The translations under genes were made by a program, and so were the position numbers. Of a stretch of DNA of 64,000 nt, positions 42,381 through 50,013 are shown one piece after another. The first letter of the stretch is position 1. Each line of letters begins with the position of its first letter. Below the pieces are notes generated by a model. It was not told the DNA's origin and ran no database searches. It saw nothing but the letters and a program-made list of their open reading frames with translations. The DNA is from Oscillospiraceae bacterium (lineage in GTDB: Bacteria; Bacillota; Clostridia; Oscillospirales; Ruminococcaceae), in the NCBI GenBank assembly GCA_018110985.1, contig JAGAWT010000003.1, positions 62,001 to 126,000 of the forward strand. The letters are read 5' to 3'.

Positions 42381-42602
42381 TCAGCTTGTGAACCACCATG
42401 TGAACTGATCGGTGAATGAAAGCACTTCTTCGCTGAGGGGTATCTCGCCGTATTTCATGCCGTCATCGTCCGAATACCCGTACCTGACAATTCCGCTTTT
42501 TTCGTCATAACGGGATCCAAGCGGGGTGATATATTCAGTGACAGCCGTCTGTGTATCTGTGTCAAAATATGTACGGACAGGCGTCAGATTTTCCGTGTTA
42601 AG
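42381..42602 (-). pseudogene. Frameshifted C-terminal segment of the anti-sigma-like sensor
   Basis: In the frame shifted by one base relative to the upstream gene, 73 stop-free codons continue from its last domain: LNTENLTPVRTYFDTDTQ, TEYITPLGSRYDEKSGIV, YGYSDDDGMKYGEIPLSEEV and WWFTS, then TGA at 42381-42383. The composition (Asp/Tyr/Gly-rich, repeated YxDxDxD) matches the upstream protein, and the codon use matches its neighbours. No start codon or ribosome site serves it. The simplest reading is one base lost near 42602-42604 (GGCACCTTAAC), by mutation or sequencing error. Confidence 0.65.
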
Positions 42603-44539
42603 GTGCCGCAGTATGCTTTGTTTCCGCTTATGCGGTAGACTTCAAGGATGTAGTTCACATCATCTCTTGAGTTGTTGCATATTATCTCATTTGTACCGTC
42701 GCTGTCAATATCTGTGAAGAAAACATTGCTACCGACCTCTCCTTTTTTCCTGGATCCGTATGAATGTGCGCACCCTGTGATACAGTCGTCAAGGATGGTG
42801 AAATAATAGTCGGAATACTGCTCACGCACAGCGCTCGTACTTTTCCGAAATGATACACATATACCGTTCAGACCAGACCCGTAGTTTATGGCTGTCAATT
42901 CCGGTGTGCCATCTTCACCGGCATATATCGGGAAATATGCTCCGGACAAAAGCAGGCTGCCTTTTTCCATAAGCACGCTTCCGCTTATGGGAAGATATTT
43001 ATTGCACAAAACAGGCTTACCATCAAAGTCCGGAAGATCATAGATCAGGCACCAGCCGATATCGTCGGGATATATGATCTTTGGATCGCCCTTGTGAACG
43101 GATATATGGTATATGATACTTTCGGGGGATATCACAGTCCTTTTTGTCTCGGACAAGCCGTCCTCTTCAAGCGTATATTCTATCATGTCTGTTTCAAAAT
43201 CGTAATAAACGGCGTTGTCCGGCACCCTGCCGTAAAGAATAATGCCGTTTACATTTTTGAATATGACCGTATCTCTGCCGTCGTTTCCGACGGTATTATT
43301 GTTGACGATAAATTCATCTGTTCCGTCTCCGTCAATATCCCTGTGTCCCGTATCATTTTCCGGGTCACTGTCATATCCGCATACATTGTGATTGCCGGCT
43401 ATATATCTGAGTTCTCCACTGCTGGTTACGGTGTAATATGAGGCAGAATAAAAGCCGTTCTTTATCTGTCCGGATTGTGAGGATATGACCTCGACACAAT
43501 CATATCCCAGCACCTTTTTGCCTGTTCTCAAAGTGAAATAGCCGTGATGATCCGTATACTGAACGCTGTCTTTGTAGCACAGCGCATAAGCCGGGGCCAT
43601 GCTGTCTCCGAACACCCCATATTTTACGGAATAGTCGCCCTCCTCGGCTAATGTAAGAGTGGGATACACCTCATCGGGGCTTTTGCTGCGGATATAGTTT
43701 TCTGTCCTGTCAAAGTCAAACATATCGACAGATATGGGCACTGAGATATCTTCTGTGATCTCCTCACCTGCGTATGTTTCATATACGATGCTTTCATCTT
43801 CGGGAGAATAACTCGTGTTCAGGACAGCTGCTTCCCCGTACCCGGCAGGAAGCGTGTTTATAACTCCTGCATACGATCTGTCGGTTCGCATCCTGAAAAC
43901 CGTTGTATAGGTGTGGGGCTTGTAATATGAGCGGTTATTGGTGATAAGCTCATTTATACCGTCGCCGTCCAGATCCTTCTGATACACAGTCGAAAACTCC
44001 TCATCACTCATGCGTATGCCTCTGTTTTCCGCAATGAGCCTCACACTGTCTCCTCTTACGGCGTAGTAATGGTCACTGAAATTCCCCGTTCTTCCCGGCT
44101 GGCTTGAGATACTGAGTATAACGCCGCTTTCTCCCATAATATCCGAAAACGGCAATACCTCTGCATAGCCGAAATAGTTGTGCTGAAATTCTTTTCCTTT
44201 GCAGGTGAAAGTAAATGTACTGCCAAAGCCCGGATAATCTATGCTGCATTGTGACAGTATGTCTCCGTCAGCTTCGTTAGCCGTACCGGATGATGTCTCT
44301 GTAAATACATCGGGAACTTCGGTCACAGCTTCGGTTTCAGCCGAATCAGATGCCTGTGTGGAGAGGACGGGAGCATCAGGTGCTCCTTCCTGCACGGAAA
44401 GGATGCCGATGATAAGGCATATGCAGGCGGCAAGCGGTATCAGGAGCTTCACTGCGGACACACCGGGCTTTCTGTCTGCCTCCTCTATGAGGTCATCGCT
44501 TATCTGACCCACGGCATCCAATATGTCATAGACCTTCAT
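42584..44539 (-). CDS. Membrane anti-sigma-like sensor with repeat-rich outer domain (frameshifted 3' end)
   Basis: The protein starts with a cytoplasmic segment (VYDILDAVGQISDDLIEEAD), one membrane segment (about residues 29-48) and a Thr/Ala/Glu-rich linker. About 560 outer residues follow, with repeated acidic turns such as YQKDLDGDGINELITNN, DIDGDGTDEFIVNN and DIDSDGTNEIICNN, the FG-GAP/VCBS-type DxDGDGxxEx calcium-binding pattern. The ATG overlaps the sigma factor stop by 4 bases. A small inner domain, one membrane helix and a large outer domain directly after an ECF-type sigma gene fit an anti-sigma factor that senses something outside. The frame stops at 42584, but the natural C-terminus seems to lie in another frame down to 42381. 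Confidence 0.6.
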   Translation of the reverse strand: MKVYDILDAVGQISDDLIEEADRKPGVSAVKLLIPLAACICLIIGILSVQEGAPDAPVLSTQASDSAETEAVTEVPDVFTETSSGTANEADGDILSQCSIDYPGFGSTFTFTCKGKEFQHNYFGYAEVLPFSDIMGESGVILSISSQPGRTGNFSDHYYAVRGDSVRLIAENRGIRMSDEEFSTVYQKDLDGDGINELITNNRSYYKPHTYTTVFRMRTDRSYAGVINTLPAGYGEAAVLNTSYSPEDESIVYETYAGEEITEDISVPISVDMFDFDRTENYIRSKSPDEVYPTLTLAEEGDYSVKYGVFGDSMAPAYALCYKDSVQYTDHHGYFTLRTGKKVLGYDCVEVISSQSGQIKNGFYSASYYTVTSSGELRYIAGNHNVCGYDSDPENDTGHRDIDGDGTDEFIVNNNTVGNDGRDTVIFKNVNGIILYGRVPDNAVYYDFETDMIEYTLEEDGLSETKRTVISPESIIYHISVHKGDPKIIYPDDIGWCLIYDLPDFDGKPVLCNKYLPISGSVLMEKGSLLLSGAYFPIYAGEDGTPELTAINYGSGLNGICVSFRKSTSAVREQYSDYYFTILDDCITGCAHSYGSRKKGEVGSNVFFTDIDSDGTNEIICNNSRDDVNYILEVYRISGNKAYCGTLTRKI

Positions 44540-45084
44540 ACATCGTAGCCCTCCTTTCCGAGCCGCTGCTTCAGTCTGTTTCGCATCCTGAACAAGATGC
44601 TTTTAGTTTTTGACAGGCTGTATCCGCAGCGCAGGGATATCTCTGCTATACTGTCAAAGTAAAAGTATCGTCTGATAAATACTTTCCGTTCCCCCTCGTT
44701 TTCGCCCGAAAGGAAATCGTTTATTATCTCTCTTAGATATGCGGTGCTGACACTGCTCTCAATATCGTCATCGGAGGGTATGAGCTCGATAAGCTCTGCG
44801 GAAAGCTCCGTCATCCGCCTGCTGCCCGACGCTCTTACCCTGTCGATCACCCTACACCTTATTATGCGTGCAAGGTATGCAAACATATGTGCAGAGGGGT
44901 CATCAGGCGGTATCCTATTCCAAGCGGCAAGATATGTGTCATTTTCACATTCCTCGGCTGTGCGGCTGTCTCCCGATACGGAGGCTGCCAGCTTTCTCAG
45001 CCGTGCACCGTATTTTTCTTTTGTCTCCTTTATGGCTCGTTCATTTCTTTCGTTGAACAAGGTGACTATGGCGCTGTCCTCCAT
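44536..45084 (-). CDS. ECF-like RNA polymerase sigma factor
   Basis: The 182 residues contain a region 2 (ECENDTYLAAWNRIPPD, MFAYLARIIRCRVIDRVRA) and region 4 (RRYFYFDSIAEISLRCGYSLSKTKSILFRMRNRLKQRL) of a sigma-70 family protein without regions 1 and 3. It would direct RNA polymerase to a small regulon. The ATG at 45084 has AGGGG seven bases upstream and lies about 25 bases after the predicted start of an ECF-type promoter; the longer frame to 45267 would run through that promoter and a terminator. The overlapping downstream gene is the presumed anti-sigma partner. Confidence 0.85.
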   Translation of the reverse strand: MEDSAIVTLFNERNERAIKETKEKYGARLRKLAASVSGDSRTAEECENDTYLAAWNRIPPDDPSAHMFAYLARIIRCRVIDRVRASGSRRMTELSAELIELIPSDDDIESSVSTAYLREIINDFLSGENEGERKVFIRRYFYFDSIAEISLRCGYSLSKTKSILFRMRNRLKQRLGKEGYDV

Positions 45085-45117
45085 TTGTCCGCCCCTTTCA
45101 TAGAGTTTCTGTATATA

Positions 45118-45145
45118 TAATCGTAATATCGGGGGGATAGGTTGC
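45118..45145 (-). promoter_or_regulatory. Putative ECF-type autoregulated promoter
   Basis: On the minus strand GCAACC (45140-45145) is followed by 16 bases and CGATTA (45118-45123). This matches the GCAAC-N16-CG(T/A) style of Gram-positive ECF promoters and has no sigma-A boxes. Its position just before the sigma gene suggests positive autoregulation. Confidence 0.5.
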
Positions 45146-45265
45146 ACAAATAAGAGAAATATCGGAAAATATCCTGTCCGATAATCACAGCAGGCGTTTG
45201 TTTTTTTGTGCGTTTCGGGGATATGCAGGTATTCTGCGCACATCACCGAAATGCCCCCAAATGCC

Positions 45266-45306
45266 AAAAAGTGCAGGAGAGGCGGTAACGCTCTTCTGCA
45301 CTTTTT
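45266..45306. terminator. Strong bidirectional terminator after the zinc operon
   Basis: A 16-base stem (45266-45281 with 45291-45306, one G-U pair) begins with five A and ends with five T, so it can work in both directions. On the minus strand it closes the zinc operon and separates it from the sigma factor unit. Confidence 0.85.
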
Positions 45307-45317
45307 CGCTGTGTTTT

Positions 45318-45422
45318 ATACTGATTTCTGACCGATGTATAGACAAGAAACAAGACACAAATGCTTGAATATAAGGAATTTGAGGCTTGGAGATTGTCTA
45401 TACATCGAGGAAGAATTAGTAT
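45318..45422 (+). repeat. 105-bp palindromic intergenic repeat, copy B
   Basis: It has the same length as copies A and C and is about 95% identical to copy A, with ATACTGAT at one end and ATTAGTAT at the other (one G-U if folded). It touches the last base of the CobW stop codon and lies before the terminator at 45266-45306, so it is transcribed in the 3' untranslated part of the zinc operon, in the opposite sense to copy A relative to its host gene. Confidence 0.85.
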
Positions 45423-46528
45423 TATACTGCCAGACAGCTTTCCAGACGTGCCAGAATGTCTGCCTTTTTATAATTCTTTCCTATGAAAACCAGTTGGTTT
45501 ATCCGGTCGCCGTAGGTATCGTCCCAGTCATCCTTCAAATCGGGGTAATTCTCAAATATGGCTTCTACTTCCTCGGGAGGACAGGAGGCAAGCCATTCGT
45601 TGAGCTCCGTAACGCTTGCATTGCGTCCTGCCTGCTCGAAAAGCTGTATATGTACATCATCGTCCGAAAACCACATATAGCCCTTGGTGCGTATAAGCTC
45701 TGTGGGGTATTCGTCCACCAGTGCCATGAATTTGTCACGGTCAAAAGGCCGTACCTCCTCATATACGAATGAGGTGATACCGTATTCGTCCATGCAGGCT
45801 TCCCTGTCGGTGGGCTCATTTGTGTTGAGCGCCCTCTGTACTGAAGATGAAGCCAGTACGGAATGATAATCGAATTCCCTGCCGTGAAGTATCTTGTTCG
45901 GATCGACAACACTGTTTACAGCGGGGATGATCTCTGCCTCCGACTGAATGTCCCGTATAGCCTTTGTCACCTCCTCGACCTGTCCGTTATCGAGAAGGTC
46001 GGTCTTGTTGAGGATCACAAGGTCGCAGAATTCGATCTGATCTATGATGAGATTTATTATGTCTCCCTCATCGGTGTCGTTTTCCATTGTCATCTCACGC
46101 AGGAACTCATTGTAGATACGGTCGGCATCCACCACGGAAACTACGGAACTGAGGTATACATTTGTTTCGGGGTTGTCCTCCTGATAGATAACAAAGGACG
46201 CAGCTATATTTGAAGGCTCGCTTATTCCGGAGGCTTCAACGAATACAGCCTCTATATCGGGCAGCTTCGAGATCCTTTCTATCTCTGCGATGAATTCATC
46301 ACGGAGAGTGCAGCAGATACAGCCGTTCTGCAGCTCCACCATTTCCACCGAAGCTATACGGTCACGGTTCTTGTTCAGCAGCGCAGCGTCTATATTGATG
46401 CTGCCCATATCGTTTACGATAAGTGCGATCTTTCTCTGCTCCTGCATCAGCAGGTTCTGCATCAGCGTAGTCTTGCCCGAGCCGAGGTAGCCCGTTATAA
46501 GTATCACGGGTATTTTTTTGCTGCTCAT
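45422..46528 (-). CDS. CobW-family (G3E) GTPase, probable zinc metallochaperone
   Basis: The 368 residues start with [17 protein letters not shown] (P-loop GxxGxGKT) and contain the metal site CICC (CxCC) near residue 72. LNKTDLL (guanine specificity) lies near 180, and the CobW C-terminal domain is [29 protein letters not shown]. Members near zinc-uptake genes (ZigA/YciC/ZNG1 type) pass zinc to client enzymes under zinc limitation using GTP. The gene starts 8 bases after the ZnuA/ZinT gene, so both are expressed from the promoter with the Fur/Zur-like box. Confidence 0.9.
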   Translation of the reverse strand: MSSKKIPVILITGYLGSGKTTLMQNLLMQEQRKIALIVNDMGSINIDAALLNKNRDRIASVEMVELQNGCICCTLRDEFIAEIERISKLPDIEAVFVEASGISEPSNIAASFVIYQEDNPETNVYLSSVVSVVDADRIYNEFLREMTMENDTDEGDIINLIIDQIEFCDLVILNKTDLLDNGQVEEVTKAIRDIQSEAEIIPAVNSVVDPNKILHGREFDYHSVLASSSVQRALNTNEPTDREACMDEYGITSFVYEEVRPFDRDKFMALVDEYPTELIRTKGYMWFSDDDVHIQLFEQAGRNASVTELNEWLASCPPEEVEAIFENYPDLKDDWDDTYGDRINQLVFIGKNYKKADILARLESCLAV

Positions 46529-46536
46529 TTTTTACC

Positions 46537-48195
46537 TCATTCCAAAGCGTCTGCAAGAACATCGTAGTTCTTCTGCATGAGAGAAAGGTAGCTTGTACCG
46601 CCTGCAATATCATCCTTTGATACAGACTGGATAGAGTTGAGCTCTGCGATCTCGGCGCTTTTTCCCGATGTGCTGATGATGGTGTTTGCAATGTCCTTGC
46701 CGGAGTTTTCAAGTGTGAAGATCGTCTTGCTGTCAAGCTCCTTTACCTTGTCCGAAAGGAAGGCGATAGTCTCGAAGCTTGCCTCGGTTTCGGCAGAGCA
46801 GCCGATGAATGCGGCATAATAATCCAATCCGTAATCATCAACGAAGTAGCGGAAGGGGAATCTGTCGCCGAACACCAGTGTCTTGTTTGAAGATCCGTCA
46901 ACAAGTGTCCGGAAGCTGCTGTCCAGCTCATCCAGCTTTGCACTGTAGCTGTCAAGGTTAGCCTTGTAATCTGCGGCATTTTCGGGATCTATAGCCTCTA
47001 TATTCTTTTCTATCTCAGCACAAAGCACCTTTGCGTTTCTCAGAGAGAGCCAAACGTGTTCGTCGTATTCCGCTTCTCCCTCTTCGTGCTCGTGCTCATG
47101 TTCATCTTCGTGCTCATGCTCATCTTCGTCCTCATCCTCATCGCTGTGTCCGTGACCGATTACTTCGTCGCAAACCTCATCAGGAGTGAGTGCCGCATTA
47201 AAGAATGTAGGCCAGTTGCCCTCGGGATCAACGATAGCGTCATAGCTCTCATTGCTCATGCGGATATGAAAATGCTCTGCCTTTTCAGGCTCGATGATAT
47301 GGTCATTGAACTCGATATAAACAGGTGCTCCGGACTCCTTGTCAACGGCTTCAAACCGGTACATAGCCGCCTTTGTGCCTGTTGACCAGTTCTGGATATA
47401 ATAACCGGTATACTCATAGTCGGACTCGGTTTCATTGCCGTCATTATCAGTGAATCTGATATGGTCGTCGTGGATGCTGATAGCACTGTAATCGGACTTA
47501 TAGCCCTTTGTGTAGTAGTCTTTGTATTCCTCTGCGGTCATGCTGCCGTCCTCGGATTTGTGCTCCCACGCCTCATCCAGAGAGCCGTCAAGCACCAGCG
47601 GATATGCAGACTGCCAGTCGCCCTCCCAGTCTGAAAGGGATCTGTCCTGTACCTCGCTGTCCTCAAAGGTGGAAACTTCCTTGCTGTGGTCGTGGTCGTG
47701 CTCATGCTCGCTTTCCTGCATACCTTCCTTGAGCTCCTCCACCTTGGCGGAATCCCCCAAGACATCCATCAGGTTGATGACCTTCATATCCTTGTTTGTG
47801 GCTTCTGCAAGTGCATCCTCGACCCATTCGTCTGACTCACCGCCCACATACACGAAAAGGTCGCAGGTGGATATCTTCATTATATCATCGGCGGTGGGCT
47901 GATAGCTGTGCAGATCCACGCCTGAGTCAAGAAGGTAGGTAAGCTCCGCATTTTCCGCATGATCGCCAAGTATCTCCTTTACCCAGTCATATTCGGGGAA
48001 GATGGTGCATACCACGCTGAGGGGCTCGGAGCCGGATGAAAGTGTCTCGCCCCCGGTCTCCTCGGATATTGCCGTATCTGCCGGCTTTTCGGCAGCAGTC
48101 TCCGTACTCTGTGCGCCTGTGGAACCGCAGCCGGTCATTCCCGCAGCAGCCATGGCAAGTGTCAGGGCATAAATGCCGATCTTTTTCTTGAACAT
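46537..48195 (-). CDS. Zinc-binding lipoprotein: ZnuA/AdcA with an internal ZinT domain
   Basis: The 552-residue protein has a signal with lipobox MTGC (Cys23). The first ZnuA lobe (about 58-160) has the ligand His in VDLHSYQPT (His96); a His-rich stretch (HEHDHDH, 164-170) follows. Residues 181-349 are a complete ZinT (YodA) domain: LSDWEGDWQSAYPLVLDGS, YKDYYTKGYKSDY, HFHIRMSNES. A second His/Asp/Glu-rich stretch (348-375) leads to the rest of ZnuA with DEHVWLS (His380), FGDRFPFRYF, GCSAETEASFET and TIFTLENSG. The usual third ZnuA histidine is replaced by GD in FGDRF. It captures zinc outside the cell; no permease or ATPase is adjacent. The ATG at 48195 is used because the signal peptide then starts normally. 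Confidence 0.88.
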   Translation of the reverse strand: MFKKKIGIYALTLAMAAAGMTGCGSTGAQSTETAAEKPADTAISEETGGETLSSGSEPLSVVCTIFPEYDWVKEILGDHAENAELTYLLDSGVDLHSYQPTADDIMKISTCDLFVYVGGESDEWVEDALAEATNKDMKVINLMDVLGDSAKVEELKEGMQESEHEHDHDHSKEVSTFEDSEVQDRSLSDWEGDWQSAYPLVLDGSLDEAWEHKSEDGSMTAEEYKDYYTKGYKSDYSAISIHDDHIRFTDNDGNETESDYEYTGYYIQNWSTGTKAAMYRFEAVDKESGAPVYIEFNDHIIEPEKAEHFHIRMSNESYDAIVDPEGNWPTFFNAALTPDEVCDEVIGHGHSDEDEDEDEHEHEDEHEHEHEEGEAEYDEHVWLSLRNAKVLCAEIEKNIEAIDPENAADYKANLDSYSAKLDELDSSFRTLVDGSSNKTLVFGDRFPFRYFVDDYGLDYYAAFIGCSAETEASFETIAFLSDKVKELDSKTIFTLENSGKDIANTIISTSGKSAEIAELNSIQSVSKDDIAGGTSYLSLMQKNYDVLADALE

Positions 48196-48386
48196 AAAAA
48201 CATTACCCCCGTCTAAAATTAGCAGAAAGATCATCGGGTCGCAAAAGGAAAGCTCCTGTAAATGCCGATCCCATATATCAAATAGCGTATGAATGTGCTT
48301 TCATACAGACGTGCCGCACAGATGACCATGCAGCAGTTTGTTTGATCGACTTGTATATTGTCATAGATCCGCTCCCTCGGAAAAAT

Positions 48387-48401
48387 TGAAAACGATTATC
48401 A
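48387..48401 (-). promoter_or_regulatory. Fur/Zur-like operator at the zinc operon start
   Basis: On the minus strand TGATAAT-C-GTTTTCA is a 7-1-7 element matching TGATAAT-N-ATTATCA at 12 of 14 positions. It begins a few bases after the predicted transcription start (about 48408), a good position for a repressor. Given the zinc genes downstream, the regulator is probably Zur. Confidence 0.6.
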
Positions 48402-48414
48402 ATTTCGGTAATCC

Positions 48415-48443
48415 ATTATACCCGCTCACATCGGCTTTGTCAA
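48415..48443 (-). promoter_or_regulatory. Consensus promoter of the zinc operon
   Basis: On the minus strand TTGACA (48438-48443), 17 bases, TATAAT (48415-48420): perfect boxes and spacing. The leader to the ATG at 48195 is about 210 bases and contains the Fur/Zur-like box near its start. Nothing else recognisable lies in 48196-48386. Confidence 0.85.
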
Positions 48444-48514
48444 TATCATTTAGTTATATTCTACCTCTGCGACAAATTGATAATAGTTCTCAAATTGTTT
48501 TTGTTGGATTTAGA

Positions 48515-48561
48515 CAAAGAAAAGAGAGGTGTTCCGGACATTGCCCGTTGCGCCTCTCTTT
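48515..48561 (-). terminator. Terminator after birA
   Basis: Read on the minus strand, AAAGAGAGG (48553-48561) pairs with CCTCTCTTT (48521-48529), with a secondary CGG/CCG stem inside, and a T-rich run (TTTTCTTT) follows. It separates birA from the zinc operon promoter. Confidence 0.75.
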
Positions 48562-48587
48562 ATATATCATGCGAAAGAATTTTACTG

Positions 48588-49592
48588 TCAGCTCAGCACG
48601 GTCACCGTTCCGCTGGTAAGAGCCAGTTCCTGACCGTTACCTCTTTTTACAAGAAGTCTGCCTATGTCATCCACTCCCAGGCACTCGAACCTTTCGGTGA
48701 TGCCGTTGTTTTCCACGTCTATAATGCGTCCTGAAAGCACCAGTCTCCTGCGGTATTCGTCCATCAGGCTGCTCTTTCCAAGCTCTTCAAGGCGCTGCTC
48801 CAGGTGATTCAGAAGGCTTGCAGCCAGCTTTGTCCTTGAAACGGATTCACCGCATTCCAGTCTGATACTTGTGGCGGTGTTTCGCAGCTCATCCGGGAAA
48901 TTGTAATTGTTTACATTTATTCCGAAGCCCAACACCACATAGTCAAGACCGCCCTGTTCTATGCCTACCGATGCCTCCGTGAGTATGCCGCATACCTTTC
49001 TGTCATTAAGGTATATGTCATTCACCCATTTTATCATGCAGTGGTCTGCGTTTCCCTCACGCTTGCCCGGTGATTCTATATCCGCAATGGATTCCTCTAT
49101 GGCATCACATACCGCCACAGCCGCACAGGCTGTTATCCCCATCGCCTGTTCTATGGGGATATTCGGGCGTATGATAACGCTCATATAAATGCCCTGACAG
49201 TTGGGAGAGAAAAACTGTCTGCCCATTCTCCCTCTGCCCTCTGTCTGGTGCTCCGCAGCCACCACATGACCGCTTTCGGCTCCGAGCTGCGCCAGGCTCT
49301 TTGCAAAGGTGTTGGTGGAGTCGATGGTCTTGAACATATCGATGCTCTTGCCGATGTATTTTGTTTTGAGCATATTCTGTATGGCAGGTTCGCTCAGCTT
49401 ATCGTTGTCGCTTGTAAGGCAGTAGCCTCTGTTGGTGCCGCCGTTTATTGAATAGCCCTCCTCACGCAGGAGATTGACGGCCTTCCACACTGCACTTCTC
49501 GAAACATTCATCTGTGTTGCTATCTTATTTCCGGAAATGCTCTTTCCCTTATTTGCTTCAAGAAGCTGTAATATCTTTTCCTTCAAAGCCAT
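48588..49592 (-). CDS. birA: Biotin-protein ligase with DNA-binding domain (BirA)
   Basis: The 334-residue protein has an N-terminal winged helix (KILQLLEANKGKSISGNKIATQM, VSRSAVWKAVNLLREEGY) and a ligase domain. The biotin-AMP site EHQTEGRGRMGRQF is near residue 122, KWVNDIYLNDRKVCGIL near 190 and GFGINVNNYNFP near 225, followed by an SH3-like end. It biotinylates carboxylase carrier proteins and probably also represses biotin genes. The ATG at 49592 has GGAGGGG six bases before; the longer frame from 49721 has no such site. The intergenic leader is about 165 bases long. Confidence 0.93.
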   Translation of the reverse strand: MALKEKILQLLEANKGKSISGNKIATQMNVSRSAVWKAVNLLREEGYSINGGTNRGYCLTSDNDKLSEPAIQNMLKTKYIGKSIDMFKTIDSTNTFAKSLAQLGAESGHVVAAEHQTEGRGRMGRQFFSPNCQGIYMSVIIRPNIPIEQAMGITACAAVAVCDAIEESIADIESPGKREGNADHCMIKWVNDIYLNDRKVCGILTEASVGIEQGGLDYVVLGFGINVNNYNFPDELRNTATSIRLECGESVSRTKLAASLLNHLEQRLEELGKSSLMDEYRRRLVLSGRIIDVENNGITERFECLGVDDIGRLLVKRGNGQELALTSGTVTVLS

Positions 49593-49765
49593 AACGATCC
49601 CCTCCGGCAGCGGGTCAGCTGCATTGTCTACTTTGTTGCATATTTGGTGACAGAAATAAGTGAGACCCGCATCAAATAAAGTAAATTCGGCTGGACGATT
49701 GTCGGTGAGCCTTTGTAACACTTACCCCGATGTGAATTTATTGTTAAATAAATCGACTATCACCT

Positions 49766-49794
49766 ATTCTATCACATATGTATCCAATAATCAA
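49766..49794 (-). promoter_or_regulatory. Probable promoter of birA
   Basis: On the minus strand TTGATT (49789-49794), 17 bases, TAGAAT (49766-49771). It lies in an AT-rich part of the 420-base gap between prfB-MBOAT and birA. Confidence 0.5.
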
Positions 49795-49834
49795 CATTTA
49801 TCACGCTGACCCAATTGTAAATTTTCTTTTAACC

Positions 49835-49949
49835 GGCAGGCAGAGCCTGCAGCCACCCGTTTATTTCTATGTTGAGAGACGTTTCAAACGGGCTCGGTAC
49901 CTTTACAGACAGCAAAGGTCATAAATATTGGCAGGCAGAGCCCGCAGCC
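49835..49949. repeat. Direct repeat pair in the birA upstream gap
   Basis: GGCAGGCAGAGCCTGCAGCC (49835-49854) recurs with one change at 49930-49949, 95 bases apart. Between them are an inverted repeat CCCGTTT/AAACGGG and ACCTTT/AAAGGT. Together they look like a small duplicated, structured unit; no coding frame of note crosses it. Confidence 0.55.
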
Positions 49950-49986
49950 GTCCGTGAAAAGCTGTTCTTCTCCGACAAATGAGCGC

Positions 49987-50013
49987 AAAAAAGCTCCGCA
50001 GGAGCGGAGCTTT
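49987..50013 (-). terminator. Rho-independent terminator after the MBOAT gene
   Basis: On the minus strand AAAGCTCCGC pairs with GCGGAGCTTT over a 4-base loop, followed by a run of T. It begins at the last base of the MBOAT stop codon. Confidence 0.88.

Noticed and set aside
45085-45267. A 61-codon upstream extension of the sigma factor
   Set aside because: It would begin inside a strong terminator and cross the ECF-like promoter; a good ribosome site stands at 45084.
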